This document shows, one piece after another, positions 45,229 through 54,123 of a stretch of 64,000 bases of DNA. Numbering within the stretch: the first letter of the stretch is position 1; each line of letters opens with the position of its first letter. The notes below the pieces were generated by a model. It had not been told where the DNA came from, searched no databases, and saw nothing but the letters and a program-made list of their open reading frames with translations. The DNA comes from Roseiarcus sp963794155 (GTDB lineage Bacteria; Pseudomonadota; Alphaproteobacteria; Rhizobiales; Beijerinckiaceae), in contig CAWCCX010000022.1 in assembly GCA_963794155.1 (NCBI GenBank), positions 1 through 64,000 of the forward strand, in the 5' to 3' direction. The position numbers and the translations under genes are program-made.

Positions 45229-46879
45229 ATGGCGACCAAGGCGACTTTAGCGGCGTTGGCGAAATTGACCGGCATGCGCGGGGCCGTGCTCGCGCGGGCG
45301 GCGAGAGCGGATTTCGCCGACGATCCGGCGCGATTTAAGGAGTTCAGCGTCACCCTCGACGATCTTCTGTTTGATTTTTCCAAGCAGCGCATTGACGCCG
45401 CCATTCTGGGCGCGCTCATCGACCTCGCCAAGGCGTGCGGGGTCGAGGCCAAGCGCGACGCGATGTTCGCCGGCGAGAAGATCAATGTCACCGAGAAGCG
45501 CGCCGTCCTGCACACCGCCTTGCGCAATTTCTCCGGCAAGCCGGTCCTGGTCGACGGCCACGACGTGATGCCGGACGTCATCGACACGCGGGAGAAGATG
45601 CTCCATTTCGCCGCTGACGTTCGCGAGGGAAGGGTGCGCGGAGCGCTCGGCCAGCCGATGACCGACGTCATCAATATCGGCATTGGCGGGTCCGATCTCG
45701 GCCCCGCCATGGCCACCCGCGCCCTGTCGCCGTTCGCCCCGCCGCTGCTGCGCAGCCACTTCGTCTCCAACGTCGATGGGGCGGACATCGGCGATACCTT
45801 GCGCGGCCTCGATCCGGCGCGGACCCTCTTCATTGTCTCATCGAAGACCTTCACGACCCTGGAGACGATGACCAACGCGGCGACCGCGCGCGCCTGGATC
45901 GCCCAGGGGCTCGGCGAAGCGGCGGTGCACGACCATTTCGCCGCTGTCTCGACCCAACTCGATAAGGTGGCGCAATTCGGCATTGAGCCGACGCGGGTGT
46001 TCGGCTTCTGGGATTGGGTCGGCGGCCGCTATTCGATCTGGTCCAGCATCGGGCTGCCGCTCGCGATCGCAATTGGGCCCGACCGCTTCAATGAGTTCCT
46101 GCGCGGCGGCTATGAGATCGACCAGCACTTCCGCGAAGCGCCGATCGACAAGAACATTCCGATTCTGATGGGGTTGCTCAGCGTCTGGAACCGCAACATC
46201 CTCGGCCGCGCCACCCACGGGGTGATCCCCTACGACCAGCGGCTCGGGCGCTTTCCCGCCTATCTTCAGCAATTGCAGATGGAGAGCAATGGCAAGCACG
46301 TCCAGCTCGACGGCTCGCCCGCCAATACGGCGACCGGCCCAGTGGTGTGGGGCGAGCCAGGCACCAACGGCCAGCATGCCTTCTTCCAGCTCATCCATCA
46401 GGGAACGGAGATCATTCCCCTGGACCTGCTCGTCGCGGCGACGCCGACCGACGCCGACGCGCATCACCACGATCTTCTCGTCGCCAATTGCTTCGCGCAG
46501 GGCCAAGCCCTCATGCATGGCCGCACGCCCGAGGAGGCCGAGGCGATAACCCACAAACAGGGGGCGAGCGAGGCCGAAGCTCGTCGGCTGGCGCCGCACA
46601 AGAGCTTTTCTGGCAGCCGGCCGACGAGCACGTTCCTCTACCGGCGCCTCGACCCGCGCACGCTCGGGCGTCTAATCGCCCTCTACGAGCACAAGGTGCT
46701 CACGGAAGGCGCCGTCTGGGACATCAATTCCTTCGACCAGTGGGGCGTTGAACTGGGCAAGGAACTCGCCCTGAGCCTGGCGCCGATCGTCGCCGATCCC
46801 GCCTCGAGCGCCGCCGCGCTCGAACTCATCGACAGCGGGCCTGGTCGCGCATCTGCGCGAACTGCGGGGGGTGGGCTAA
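45229..46879 (+). CDS. pgi: Glucose-6-phosphate isomerase, with apparent 3' frameshift
   Basis: Full catalytic set: NIGIGGSDLGPAM, SKTFTTLETMTNA, GFWDWVGGRYSIWSSIGLP, MESNGKHV, GEPGTNGQHAFFQLIHQG and SFDQWGVELGKELA. It interconverts glucose-6-phosphate and fructose-6-phosphate. As read, the frame runs to 46926 with an atypical tail. Moving one base at about 46834 gives GLVAHLRELRGVG and a TAA at 46877-46879, which is the normal family ending. It also reduces the overlap with the convergent regulator from 51 to 4 bp. I annotate the corrected end. ATG 45229 follows AAGGAAAAGG. Confidence 0.92.
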
Positions 46880-47571
46880 GCAGGATGGACGTTCGCCTCG
46901 CGCCAACGCTGCCAGCGGCGGCGTAGCTCGCCCTGGCGCAAGCCGACAGTCTCATCGAGCAGGCTCGCCTCGATGATCCGGTCGGTCCGGAAATGGCGGA
47001 AGCCCTGACGCAGCTCGCACCACGCCACGAGCAAGCGGCTCGTCTCGGCATATCCGAGGATCACCGGCCACACCGTGCGCTCGGTTTCCTCGCCGGCCTC
47101 AGAGCGATAGCGCAGCCGCAACTTTCGGCCCTTGCGGATCGCCGACCGCAGGCATGCAGGATCGATGTTTTCGTCCGGCTCTGCGATGGTCGGCTTCGCG
47201 CCGACGCTGGGCTCGGCGACAAAGGGCCGCAGACGTTCGGGCACGACGGCGGCGATCTTCGCCACCACGTCGCGGGCCGCGGTCGCAAGCGCCTTGTCGG
47301 AGCGGCCCGCCACCCACTGCGCCCCCAGCACGACGGCCTCGATTTCGTCCGGCGTCAGCATGAGGGGCGGCATGTCGTAATCCGGGGCGAGCAGGTAGCC
47401 CACGCCCGCCTCCCCCTCGATTGGAACCCGCTGGCCGATCAGGTCGGCGCCGCCGCGATATACCGTACGCTTCGAGACTTCGAGCTCCTCCGCCAGCGCA
47501 GCGGCCGTCGCCGGCCGGCTCGACCGGCGGAGGATCTGGATGATTTGAAACAACCGGTCGGCTCGACGCAT
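46876..47571 (-). CDS. WYL-domain transcriptional regulator (YafY type)
   Basis: 231 residues. The N-terminal winged helix has RRADRLFQIIQILRRSSRP, ALAEELEVSKRTVYRGGADL. The WYL domain has RKLRLRYRSEAGEETERTVWPVILGY and the motif region LLVAWCELRQGFRHFRTDRI. The usual 'YRD' of HTH helix 3 is replaced by YRGG, an uncommon change that may affect DNA reading. It is divergent from a VOC-family gene, with a palindromic operator 10 bp from its start, so it likely regulates itself and that gene. ATG 47571 matches the family start. Confidence 0.88.
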   Translation of the reverse strand: MRRADRLFQIIQILRRSSRPATAAALAEELEVSKRTVYRGGADLIGQRVPIEGEAGVGYLLAPDYDMPPLMLTPDEIEAVVLGAQWVAGRSDKALATAARDVVAKIAAVVPERLRPFVAEPSVGAKPTIAEPDENIDPACLRSAIRKGRKLRLRYRSEAGEETERTVWPVILGYAETSRLLVAWCELRQGFRHFRTDRIIEASLLDETVGLRQGELRRRWQRWREANVHPA

Positions 47572-47580
47572 GCTAACTCC

Positions 47581-47602
47581 TGCTGACAGGATGCTGTCAG
47601 CA
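47581..47602. promoter_or_regulatory. Palindromic operator between the WYL regulator and VOC genes
   Basis: TGCTGACAG-GATG-CTGTCAGCA, a perfect 9 bp inverted repeat with a 4 bp spacer. It lies in the 91 bp divergent intergenic region, 10 bp from the regulator start and 61 bp from the VOC gene. Position and symmetry suggest the regulator's binding site. Confidence 0.7.
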
Positions 47603-47662
47603 GGCCCATGAGACAAGACCTTTCGGCCGCGCCAGCGGCCCCCGACCGAAAGGACCAAGCTC

Positions 47663-48061
47663 ATGAAATTCGCATCTACGCGTCTCATCGCCGCCGACAT
47701 CAAGTCCATGGTCGGCTTCTACGAGAAGGTGACGCGTCAATCCGCCGAATGGCTTGCGCCCGTATTCGCCGAGATCATGACGCCCGCCGCCACGCTTGCG
47801 ATCGGAAGCGCGGAGACGGCGGGGCTATTCAGCGCAGGAAGCGCGGAGCCCGCCGCCAATCGCACCGCGATCATCGAGTTTCAGGTCGATGACGTCGATG
47901 CCGAGTTCGCGCGGCTGAAAGACGCGGCGACGGTCGTGCAGGCGCCGAAGACGATGCCATGGGGAAATCGCGCGGCTCAATTCCGCGATCCGGAAGGCAC
48001 GCTCGTCAGCCTATATTCGCCAGTCACCGATGCGGCGAAGCGCCGGTTCGGCTCGCGGTAG
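47663..48061 (+). CDS. VOC-superfamily protein (glyoxalase/bleomycin-resistance fold)
   Basis: 132 residues. It has the beta-alpha-beta VOC modules: FASTRLIAADIKSMVGFYEKV near the N terminus, VDDVDAEFARLKDAATVVQAP, then PWGNRAAQFRDPEGTLVSLYSP with the usual metal-site Glu/His area. The substrate is unknown; such genes beside WYL regulators are often induced by toxic electrophiles or drugs. Its stop codon falls inside the first copy of a 33 bp tandem duplication. Confidence 0.88.
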   Translation: MKFASTRLIAADIKSMVGFYEKVTRQSAEWLAPVFAEIMTPAATLAIGSAETAGLFSAGSAEPAANRTAIIEFQVDDVDAEFARLKDAATVVQAPKTMPWGNRAAQFRDPEGTLVSLYSPVTDAAKRRFGSR

Positions 48062-48097
48062 GGCGCGGCGAAGCGCCGGTTCGGCTCGCGGTAGGGC
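48032..48097. repeat. 33 bp perfect tandem duplication at the 3' end of the VOC gene
   Basis: The unit beginning GCGGCGAAGCGCCGGTTCGG and ending GCGGTAGGGC occurs at 48032-48064 and again at 48065-48097, followed by a partial, inverted-like GCGCGCCGAACCGCC. The VOC stop codon TAG (48059-48061) lies in the first copy, so the protein is not changed. The unit contains CGGCG/CGCCG symmetry and may form a hairpin. Confidence 0.85.
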
Positions 48098-48115
48098 GCG
48101 CCGAACCGCCGGCCG

Positions 48116-49957
48116 TTAGCGGCGGGCTCTGCGGTCGCCGGCCGCGAGCCGCCGCGTCGCCTGCACAAGCCAGCGGCGGGTCGGAGCGTCCACGAGCGGC
48201 GCGAGAGTCTTGCGCACGCGGGCATGGTAGGCGTCGAGCCACGCAATTTCGTCTGCGTCCAATAATTTCAGTTCGACCAGCGCAAGATCGATCGGGGCCA
48301 GCGTCAGCGTTTCGAAGCCCAGCATCGGCCGCTCGCCGCCCGCAATCGTCCGGGTCTCGACCGCGACGAGGTTCTCGATCCTTATGCCAAAGGCGCCGGC
48401 GGCATAATAGCCGGGCTCGTTGGACACAATCATGCCCGGCGCGAGCGCGGTCAGGCCCGTCTTGGCGAGACGCTGCGGTCCTTCGTGAACCGAGAGGTAA
48501 GACCCGACGCCGTGTCCCGCGCCGTGGTCGAAATCAAGCCCGGACCGCCAGAGGGCGGTGCGCGCCAGCGCATCGATCTGGGTGCCGGTCGTTCCCGGGG
48601 GAAAGACAGCGCGGGCGACCGCGATGTGGCCCTTGAGCACCCGCGTGAAGCGGTCGCGCATCCGGCTCGTCGGCCGTCCGACGGCGATCGTGCGGGTGAT
48701 GTCGGTCGTGCCGTCTTCATATTGCGCCCCGCTGTCGATGAGAAAAATGCCTCGCCCGATCTTCCGGTTGGACGCCTCGCTGACCCGATAGTGGGGGATC
48801 GCCGAATTGGAGCCTGCGCCAGCGATGGTCGGGAAGGAGATGTCCCTGAGGGCGGGGCTCGCGGACCGAAACGTCTCCAAAGCCTTGACGGCGTCGATTT
48901 CGGTCAGCCGCCCACGCGGCGCCTCGCCGGCAAACCAGGCGAGGAACCGCGCCATCGCCGCGCCGTCGCGCTCGTGGGCGGCGCGCGCGCCCGCTAGCTC
49001 GACCGGATTCTTTGCCGCCTTCATGAGCGTGACCGGATCGGCGGTGACGTCAGCCTTGCCGCCCGCTCGTTCGATGACTTGGGTCAAATAGGCCTGCGCC
49101 GTTGCGTTGTCGAATGCGACGCGCCGGCCTTGCCTGCCCAGGTTTTCGATGAACCCCTCGAGAGCATCCGGCGCGCGGATCTCCGCCTGCCGGCTGAGAC
49201 TTTGGCGGCTCTTCACCGTCAGTTTTCCGCCATCGACGAAAACGACCGGACGTCCCTCATGCGGCAGATAGCCGTAGCCGAGCGGCAGCGGCGTGTACGA
49301 AACGTCCGAGCCGCGGATATTGAACAGCCACGCGAGATTGTGGGGATCGCTGATCAGGAGGCCATCGGACGACGTCAAGGCTTTCCTCGCCCGCGCGATT
49401 TTCTCGCCCGCGCTTTCGCCGGCGAAGCGCCTCGGGTGCGGCGTGATGGCGCCGAGCGGCGCGGGCGGCCGATCGCGCCAAATGGCGTCGATCGGGTTCG
49501 AGTCGACCGCGACCAGCGCCGCGCCAGTCTTCCCGCACGCGACGGCAAAGCGGGCGACGGCGTCAGGCGTGTGGAGATGCGGATCATAGCCAAGCTTGTC
49601 GCCCGGTTTGAGCTTGCGCGCGATCCATTCGGTTGGCGGCTCGTCGACGACGTGGCGGAATTCGAACACCGACGCGTCCGCCTGGGTCTTCACCTGCGCC
49701 GTGTAGCGGCCGTCGACGAACAGCGCCGCCGCATCCTTGAGCACCACCGCCACGCCGGCCGAGCCTGCGAATCCGGTCAGCCATCTGAGCCGTTCAGCGT
49801 TTGGGGGCACATATTCGTTCTGGTGCTCGTCGGCCCGCGGAACGATGAAGCCTGCCAAGCCTGCCTTCGCCAGTTCAGCGCGCAATTCGCTCACCCGAGT
49901 TGATCCATGCGAAGGATCGCCCAGTTCAACGAAGGATTGAAAGCGACTCTCAAACAC
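48116..49957 (-). CDS. pepP: Aminopeptidase P (Xaa-Pro aminopeptidase), M24B
   Basis: 613 residues, the long form with two creatinase N-domains (VSELRAELAKAGLAGFIVPRADEHQNEY) before the pita-bread catalytic domain. Metal-site motifs are FLIDSGAQYEDGTTDITRT (two Asp), GHGVGSYLSVHEGPQ (His), SNEPGYY (Glu) and GIRIENL (Glu). It removes N-terminal residues preceding proline. The start is GTG 49957, 29 bp after the hpt stop; an earlier start would overlap hpt. Co-transcription with hpt is likely. Confidence 0.92.
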   Translation of the reverse strand: MFESRFQSFVELGDPSHGSTRVSELRAELAKAGLAGFIVPRADEHQNEYVPPNAERLRWLTGFAGSAGVAVVLKDAAALFVDGRYTAQVKTQADASVFEFRHVVDEPPTEWIARKLKPGDKLGYDPHLHTPDAVARFAVACGKTGAALVAVDSNPIDAIWRDRPPAPLGAITPHPRRFAGESAGEKIARARKALTSSDGLLISDPHNLAWLFNIRGSDVSYTPLPLGYGYLPHEGRPVVFVDGGKLTVKSRQSLSRQAEIRAPDALEGFIENLGRQGRRVAFDNATAQAYLTQVIERAGGKADVTADPVTLMKAAKNPVELAGARAAHERDGAAMARFLAWFAGEAPRGRLTEIDAVKALETFRSASPALRDISFPTIAGAGSNSAIPHYRVSEASNRKIGRGIFLIDSGAQYEDGTTDITRTIAVGRPTSRMRDRFTRVLKGHIAVARAVFPPGTTGTQIDALARTALWRSGLDFDHGAGHGVGSYLSVHEGPQRLAKTGLTALAPGMIVSNEPGYYAAGAFGIRIENLVAVETRTIAGGERPMLGFETLTLAPIDLALVELKLLDADEIAWLDAYHARVRKTLAPLVDAPTRRWLVQATRRLAAGDRRARR

Positions 49958-49986
49958 GGGGCGGGCAGCCTCCGAACCGGGCCGGG

Positions 49987-50544
49987 TCAAGCGGCGTGCT
50001 GCGCCGTGACGACGAGGCCGATGAACGGCAATTCGCGATAGCAATGGGCGACGTCCATGCCGTAGCCGACGACAAAAACGTCTGGGCAGACGAAGCCGAC
50101 GAAATCGGCGCCGATTTCGACCGCCCGCTTCCCGGGCTTCTCCAGCATCGTGCAGACCAGCACCCGTCGCGCGCCGCGCGCCGTCAAGAGATCCTTGGCG
50201 AACGCCAGGGTTCGGCCCAATTCGAGAATATCGTCGACCAGCAGAACGTCCCGGTCGCGCACCGACGATTCGATGTCACGAAGAATCTTCACCGTCCCGC
50301 TTGACATCGTGCCGTCCAGATAACTGGACAAGTGAAAAAATTCGACCTGGGGTTCGAGGCCGACGCGATGCAAGGCGCGCAGCAGGTCGGCGGCGAACAT
50401 GAAGGACCCCTTGAGGATGGCGACGACCAGCAAGTCCTTCGGCTTTGCCGCCGCAATCTCCCGAGCGAGCGCTTCCGTTCGCTCGGCGATCAACCTTTCG
50501 TCGAAGAGAACCTTGACTTGCCTGTCGCCGCTCATGAACTTCAC
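49987..50544 (-). CDS. hpt: Hypoxanthine phosphoribosyltransferase
   Basis: 185 residues. It has LLVVAILKGSFMFAADLLRAL, the Hpt-specific FFHLSSYLDGTMSSGTVKI, and the PRPP-binding loop VLLVDDILELGRTLAFAK, in which the usual DTG is ELG, a variant found in Rhizobiales. VGFVCPDVFVVGYGMD closes the purine pocket. It salvages hypoxanthine/guanine to IMP/GMP. Its ATG overlaps the end of the upstream gene by four bases. Confidence 0.93.
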   Translation of the reverse strand: MKFMSGDRQVKVLFDERLIAERTEALAREIAAAKPKDLLVVAILKGSFMFAADLLRALHRVGLEPQVEFFHLSSYLDGTMSSGTVKILRDIESSVRDRDVLLVDDILELGRTLAFAKDLLTARGARRVLVCTMLEKPGKRAVEIGADFVGFVCPDVFVVGYGMDVAHCYRELPFIGLVVTAQHAA

Positions 50545-51044
50545 TCAGTGAACGACGCTTTATCTCCCGGCGCAGCAAATTTTACCAGCACGTCGCGAAC
50601 ACCGGCCGGAGGCGCCGCCAATCGGGCTCGGAAAGCGGCCCGCTCGTGAGGACCGAGACGAGTCTTCGGTCCCCGCGCCGTCCAGACATAGAGCGTGCGC
50701 TCATCTTCGGCCCGAACCGTAAGGTGTAGATTCGGCGCCGCCGTCTCGGCATCGCGCAGATTGACAATCTCGCCGGTGACCAGGAGCTCGCGGCGGTCTT
50801 CGGCAGGCTCGGCGATCGTCGCACGCACTCCGTCAATCGACAGGCCGTTCAGATTGACCGGCATGCCCAATTCGGCATAGGCGGCCGCGGTGGCAGGCGC
50901 GATAGAGACGATCGCCGCCCGCGCGGCGATCACGGTCGTCGCCGCGATCAAGAGAGTCAGAAGGACCACCGCCGGCGCGCCGCCGCCGATCTTTTCGCGC
51001 GAGCCTTGATCGCGATTTGAGCCCGATTCGGCTTCGACAATCAT
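50541..51044 (-). CDS. Membrane-anchored DUF3426-like protein
   Basis: 167 residues from ATG 51044. There is a short polar N terminus, one membrane helix (APAVVLLTLLIAATTVIAARAAIV), then a periplasmic beta domain with VNLNGLSIDGVRATIAEPAEDRRELLVTGEIVN and LGPHERAAFRARLAAPP. Relatives beside ftsEX in Rhizobiales usually begin with a zinc ribbon, which is absent here. The role is unknown, but the conserved position suggests an envelope or division link. ATG 51089 is possible but would lie only 12 bp from the divergent ftsE start. Confidence 0.75.
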   Translation of the reverse strand: MIVEAESGSNRDQGSREKIGGGAPAVVLLTLLIAATTVIAARAAIVSIAPATAAAYAELGMPVNLNGLSIDGVRATIAEPAEDRRELLVTGEIVNLRDAETAAPNLHLTVRAEDERTLYVWTARGPKTRLGPHERAAFRARLAAPPAGVRDVLVKFAAPGDKASFTE

Positions 51045-51101
51045 AGCGCCTGACCTCGCCGTTTTGATGGGCTGGACGACGGCTGGCATTTGGTTGGAAA
51101 C

Positions 51102-51827
51102 ATGGTTAAAGCCGCGTTAAGCGGCCAGCCCTCGCCGTCCCCGGGGATCGCGTTGCTACGGTTCGAAAATGTCGGTTTGCGCTACGGCATGGGCCCGGAG
51201 GTCGTCGGCGACCTCAATTTTTCCATCGCCCCGCAAAGCTTTCAGTTCCTCACCGGGCCGTCCGGCGCCGGCAAGACCACCCTCATGCGGTTGATGCTGC
51301 TGGCGCTGCGCCCGACTCGCGGCACGGTCCGCGTCTTCGGCCGGGACGCAGCGGCGCTAACCAAGGACGATCTGACGGCGCTCAGGCGGCGCATCGGCGT
51401 CGTGTTCCAGGATTTTCGTCTGCTGGATCATCTGACGACCTATGAGAATGTAGCCTTGCCGTTGCGCGCGATGGGACGCGAGGAATCCGGGTACCGGGCG
51501 GAAGTGGTGGAACTTCTGCGTTGGGTCGGTCTTGGCGATCACATGAATGCGCCCCCGCCCGTGCTCTCGGGCGGCGAGAAACAGCGAGCGGCGATTGCGC
51601 GGGCGCTGATCGTGCGGCCGGAACTTTTGCTCGCGGACGAGCCGACCGGCAATGTCGATCCCGGACTCGCTCGCCGGCTCCTGAGGCTGTTCGTCGAGCT
51701 CCACCGGCTCGGAACGGCGGTCGTCATCGCCACCCATGATCTCCAGCTCATGGACCAATTCGGCTTCGCCCGCAGGCTGGTCGTCGGCGACGGCAGGCTC
51801 ACGATCTTCGATGGTTCTTCGTCGTGA
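51102..51827 (+). CDS. ftsE: Cell-division ABC ATPase FtsE
   Basis: 241 residues from ATG 51102. Walker A is GPSGAGKTTLMRLM, the Q-loop VFQDFRLLDHLTTYENVALPLR is FtsE-like, the signature is LSGGEKQRAAIARAL, Walker B is LLLADEPTGNVDP, and the H-loop is ATHD. With FtsX it controls periplasmic peptidoglycan hydrolases at the septum. The ftsX start overlaps its stop by four bases. Confidence 0.92.
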   Translation: MVKAALSGQPSPSPGIALLRFENVGLRYGMGPEVVGDLNFSIAPQSFQFLTGPSGAGKTTLMRLMLLALRPTRGTVRVFGRDAAALTKDDLTALRRRIGVVFQDFRLLDHLTTYENVALPLRAMGREESGYRAEVVELLRWVGLGDHMNAPPPVLSGGEKQRAAIARALIVRPELLLADEPTGNVDPGLARRLLRLFVELHRLGTAVVIATHDLQLMDQFGFARRLVVGDGRLTIFDGSSS

Positions 51828-52774
51828 ATGAACCGATCGTCGACCCTCTCCTTGCTGCCGAGCCGGAGGCGGCGCTCGAGAGCGAGGCGCAGCTCATCCC
51901 GCGCGACTCGGTCGCCGGCCGCGCCCTGGTCGTGGTCATTGCGATCATGACTTTTCTCGCCTGCCTGACCGCGGGCGCGGCGCTGCTGGTCGCCGACGCC
52001 TCGCGCGGCTGGCGCTCCGACGTGCTGCGCGACGCCACCATCCAGGTGAAGCCTCGATCGGGCGACGACATCGAAAGCCTGGTCGACAAGGCCGTTTCGA
52101 TCGCCTCGCACGCTAAGGGCGTCGAGTCCGCTCACGCCTATTCGAAAGCCGAGTCGGAACGGCTGCTCGAACCGTGGCTCGGCGATGGGCTCGACCTCAG
52201 CCAATTGCCTATCCCCCGGCTGATCATCGTCCAACTCGGCGACCAGCGCCCCGAGGATCTCGCTTCGCTGCGGTCGGCGCTCGCGTCGGGGGTCCCACAG
52301 GCCAATCTAGATGATCATCGCATCTGGGCGGCGCGCATCGGGACGATGGCCGACGCCGTCGTCGTCCTCGCCGCCGCCCTCTTCGCTCTCATGATTCTGG
52401 CGATGGGCACGGCGATCGCATTCGCCACCCGCGGCGCGATGGCGGGCAACCGGGAGATTGTCGAGGTCCTTCATCTCGTCGGCGCGTCGGATAAGTTTAT
52501 CGCTCGCGAGTTCCAGACCCATTTTCGCCGCCTGGGCCTTCGGGGCTCAGTAATCGGCGGGCTGGCAGCGATCGCTTTCTTTGCTGCCGCGTCGCTCCTG
52601 TCCTTCTGGTGGGCGCATAGTCCCGGCGGCGGCGAGATCGCGGCGATGTTCGGATCGTTCGCGCTGGGTATCTACGGCTATATTGCGCTGGCGCTCGTCT
52701 GCGCCGCTGTCACGCTGCTAACCGGTCTGCTTTCGCGAGAGATCGTCTTGCGCCATTTGAAAGCGCTGCCCTGA
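51824..52774 (+). CDS. ftsX: Cell-division permease FtsX
   Basis: 316 residues with four membrane segments: about 32-55 (VVVIAIMTFLACLTAGAALLV), then a periplasmic loop of about 120 residues, then pairs near 180-205, 240-265 and 285-305. The cytosolic motif GAMAGNREIVEVLHLVGASDKFIAREF contacts FtsE. GTG start at 51824, overlapping ftsE. Topology is read from hydrophobicity. Confidence 0.9.
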   Translation: MNEPIVDPLLAAEPEAALESEAQLIPRDSVAGRALVVVIAIMTFLACLTAGAALLVADASRGWRSDVLRDATIQVKPRSGDDIESLVDKAVSIASHAKGVESAHAYSKAESERLLEPWLGDGLDLSQLPIPRLIIVQLGDQRPEDLASLRSALASGVPQANLDDHRIWAARIGTMADAVVVLAAALFALMILAMGTAIAFATRGAMAGNREIVEVLHLVGASDKFIAREFQTHFRRLGLRGSVIGGLAAIAFFAAASLLSFWWAHSPGGGEIAAMFGSFALGIYGYIALALVCAAVTLLTGLLSREIVLRHLKALP

Positions 52775-52814
52775 ACACGCGGCTTCTTTCCTTCTCTGAC
52801 CCTCGACTTGCAAA

Positions 52815-53600
52815 ATGCTGGCAACGCGATCGCTGGTTTTCAACGCCCTGTTCTACCTGAACCTGGTCGTTCTCATGATCGTCGGCCTGCCGACCATGCT
52901 GTTCGGCCGGCGCGCCGTGTTCGCGCTCGCCCGTCTCTGGGGCGCGATTTCCGTCTGGCTCCTGGAGGCGATCTGCGGTCTCAAGCTTGAATACCGCGGA
53001 GTCGAGAACATTCTCCCCGGCGCGGTTCTGGTCGCGTCGAAGCATCAATCGTTTCTCGAGACGTTCGCCCTGCTCAAATATGCGCCCGACTTCGCCATTA
53101 TCCTGAAGCGACAATTGACTTATGTCCCGTTGTTCGGCCTTTACCTCATCGTCTCGGAGCAGATCGCGATCGATCGCGGGCGAGGCAGGCAGGCGCTGCA
53201 ACAAATCGCCGCCGCCGCCAGGACGGTGTTCGCCGCCGAACGACAGGTGTTCATTTATCCGGAAGGGACCCGCCGCGTCCCCGGCGCGCCGCCGAAATAC
53301 AAACAAGGCGTGACTGCGCTCTATGCCGAGACGGGCGTCCCTTGCCTGCCGGTGGCCGTCAATACAGGCCTGTTCTGGCGGCGGCACGGCTTCCTTCGGC
53401 GCCCAGGCGTTGCGGTGATCGAGTATCTGCCCGTCATTCCGCCCGGGCTTGACCGAGACGACTTCAGCGAGCGGCTCGAATCGACTATCGAAACCGCCTG
53501 CGCCCGCCTCAACGCGGAAGCGCTCGCCAAGGATCCATCGCTCGGAGAAGTGATGGCGGAGGGCGCAAATAGCGACTCGGAAGCGCCCAAGTCTACTTGA
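52815..53600 (+). CDS. plsC: 1-acyl-sn-glycerol-3-phosphate acyltransferase
   Basis: 261 residues. An N-terminal membrane helix (ALFYLNLVVLMIVGLPTMLF) is followed by acyltransferase motif I VASKHQSFLETFAL, where Glu replaces the classical Asp of HX4D, as is common in this group. Motif III is FIYPEGTRRVPG, with GVPCLPVAVNTG further on. It makes phosphatidic acid at the inner membrane. It is downstream of ftsX by 40 bp. Confidence 0.9.
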   Translation: MLATRSLVFNALFYLNLVVLMIVGLPTMLFGRRAVFALARLWGAISVWLLEAICGLKLEYRGVENILPGAVLVASKHQSFLETFALLKYAPDFAIILKRQLTYVPLFGLYLIVSEQIAIDRGRGRQALQQIAAAARTVFAAERQVFIYPEGTRRVPGAPPKYKQGVTALYAETGVPCLPVAVNTGLFWRRHGFLRRPGVAVIEYLPVIPPGLDRDDFSERLESTIETACARLNAEALAKDPSLGEVMAEGANSDSEAPKST

Positions 53601-53645
53601 CGAGAATCTCATTATGTTCTATTTTTGTTCTCTCATTGGCCTGGG

Positions 53646-54107
53646 ATGAACGCGATGTGGCTGTCTTGTGAGACTATGGCTCCGACAATCGATCGGGCGC
53701 TCGGCCTGTCTGAGCCACCCCCGCCGCCATGGTGGGCTCCGTCAGGCGAGGGGGGAGTTCGTGCTGGCGGCGCTTCTCTGGCCTCGTTGGCCGGCATGCC
53801 GTTCTCGTCGCGATTTTGTGCATGGAGAGGGTTATCCGGGCGTCGATATGTGTTTTCCGTCTATCCGGCCTCAACGTCGCCGGCGTTTTGCCATGCGGTC
53901 CTGCTGGCGATCGTGCGCGAGGGCCCCGGCCAGCAGCGCGTTGTTTGCGTGCGCGACACCGGCGCCTTTCCGGAGCCGGTCGTCACCCGGACGCGACACG
54001 AATTTCGCGCCTTCGGCCCTGGCCTCGAGTTCCATCTCCATTTGCTCCCCTCGTCTGCGGCGGATCGAGCGGCGACAATGGCCGATCTTGCGATAGCTCC
54101 GAGATAG
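53646..54107 (+). CDS. Conserved hypothetical protein
   Basis: About 153 residues. The second half reads as a real domain: RRYVFSVYPASTSPAFCHAVLLAIVR, then CVRDTGAFPEPVV and GLEFHLHLLPSSAADRAATMADL. This resembles a small Rhizobiales family of unknown function, seemingly one alpha/beta unit. The N-terminal 50 residues are Pro/Gly-rich and less convincing, so the true start may be internal. No cofactor motif is visible. It lies between plsC and the convergent cyclotransferase gene. Confidence 0.5.
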   Translation: MNAMWLSCETMAPTIDRALGLSEPPPPPWWAPSGEGGVRAGGASLASLAGMPFSSRFCAWRGLSGRRYVFSVYPASTSPAFCHAVLLAIVREGPGQQRVVCVRDTGAFPEPVVTRTRHEFRAFGPGLEFHLHLLPSSAADRAATMADLAIAPR

Positions 54108-54123
54108 GGAGCCGGCCGCGCCG

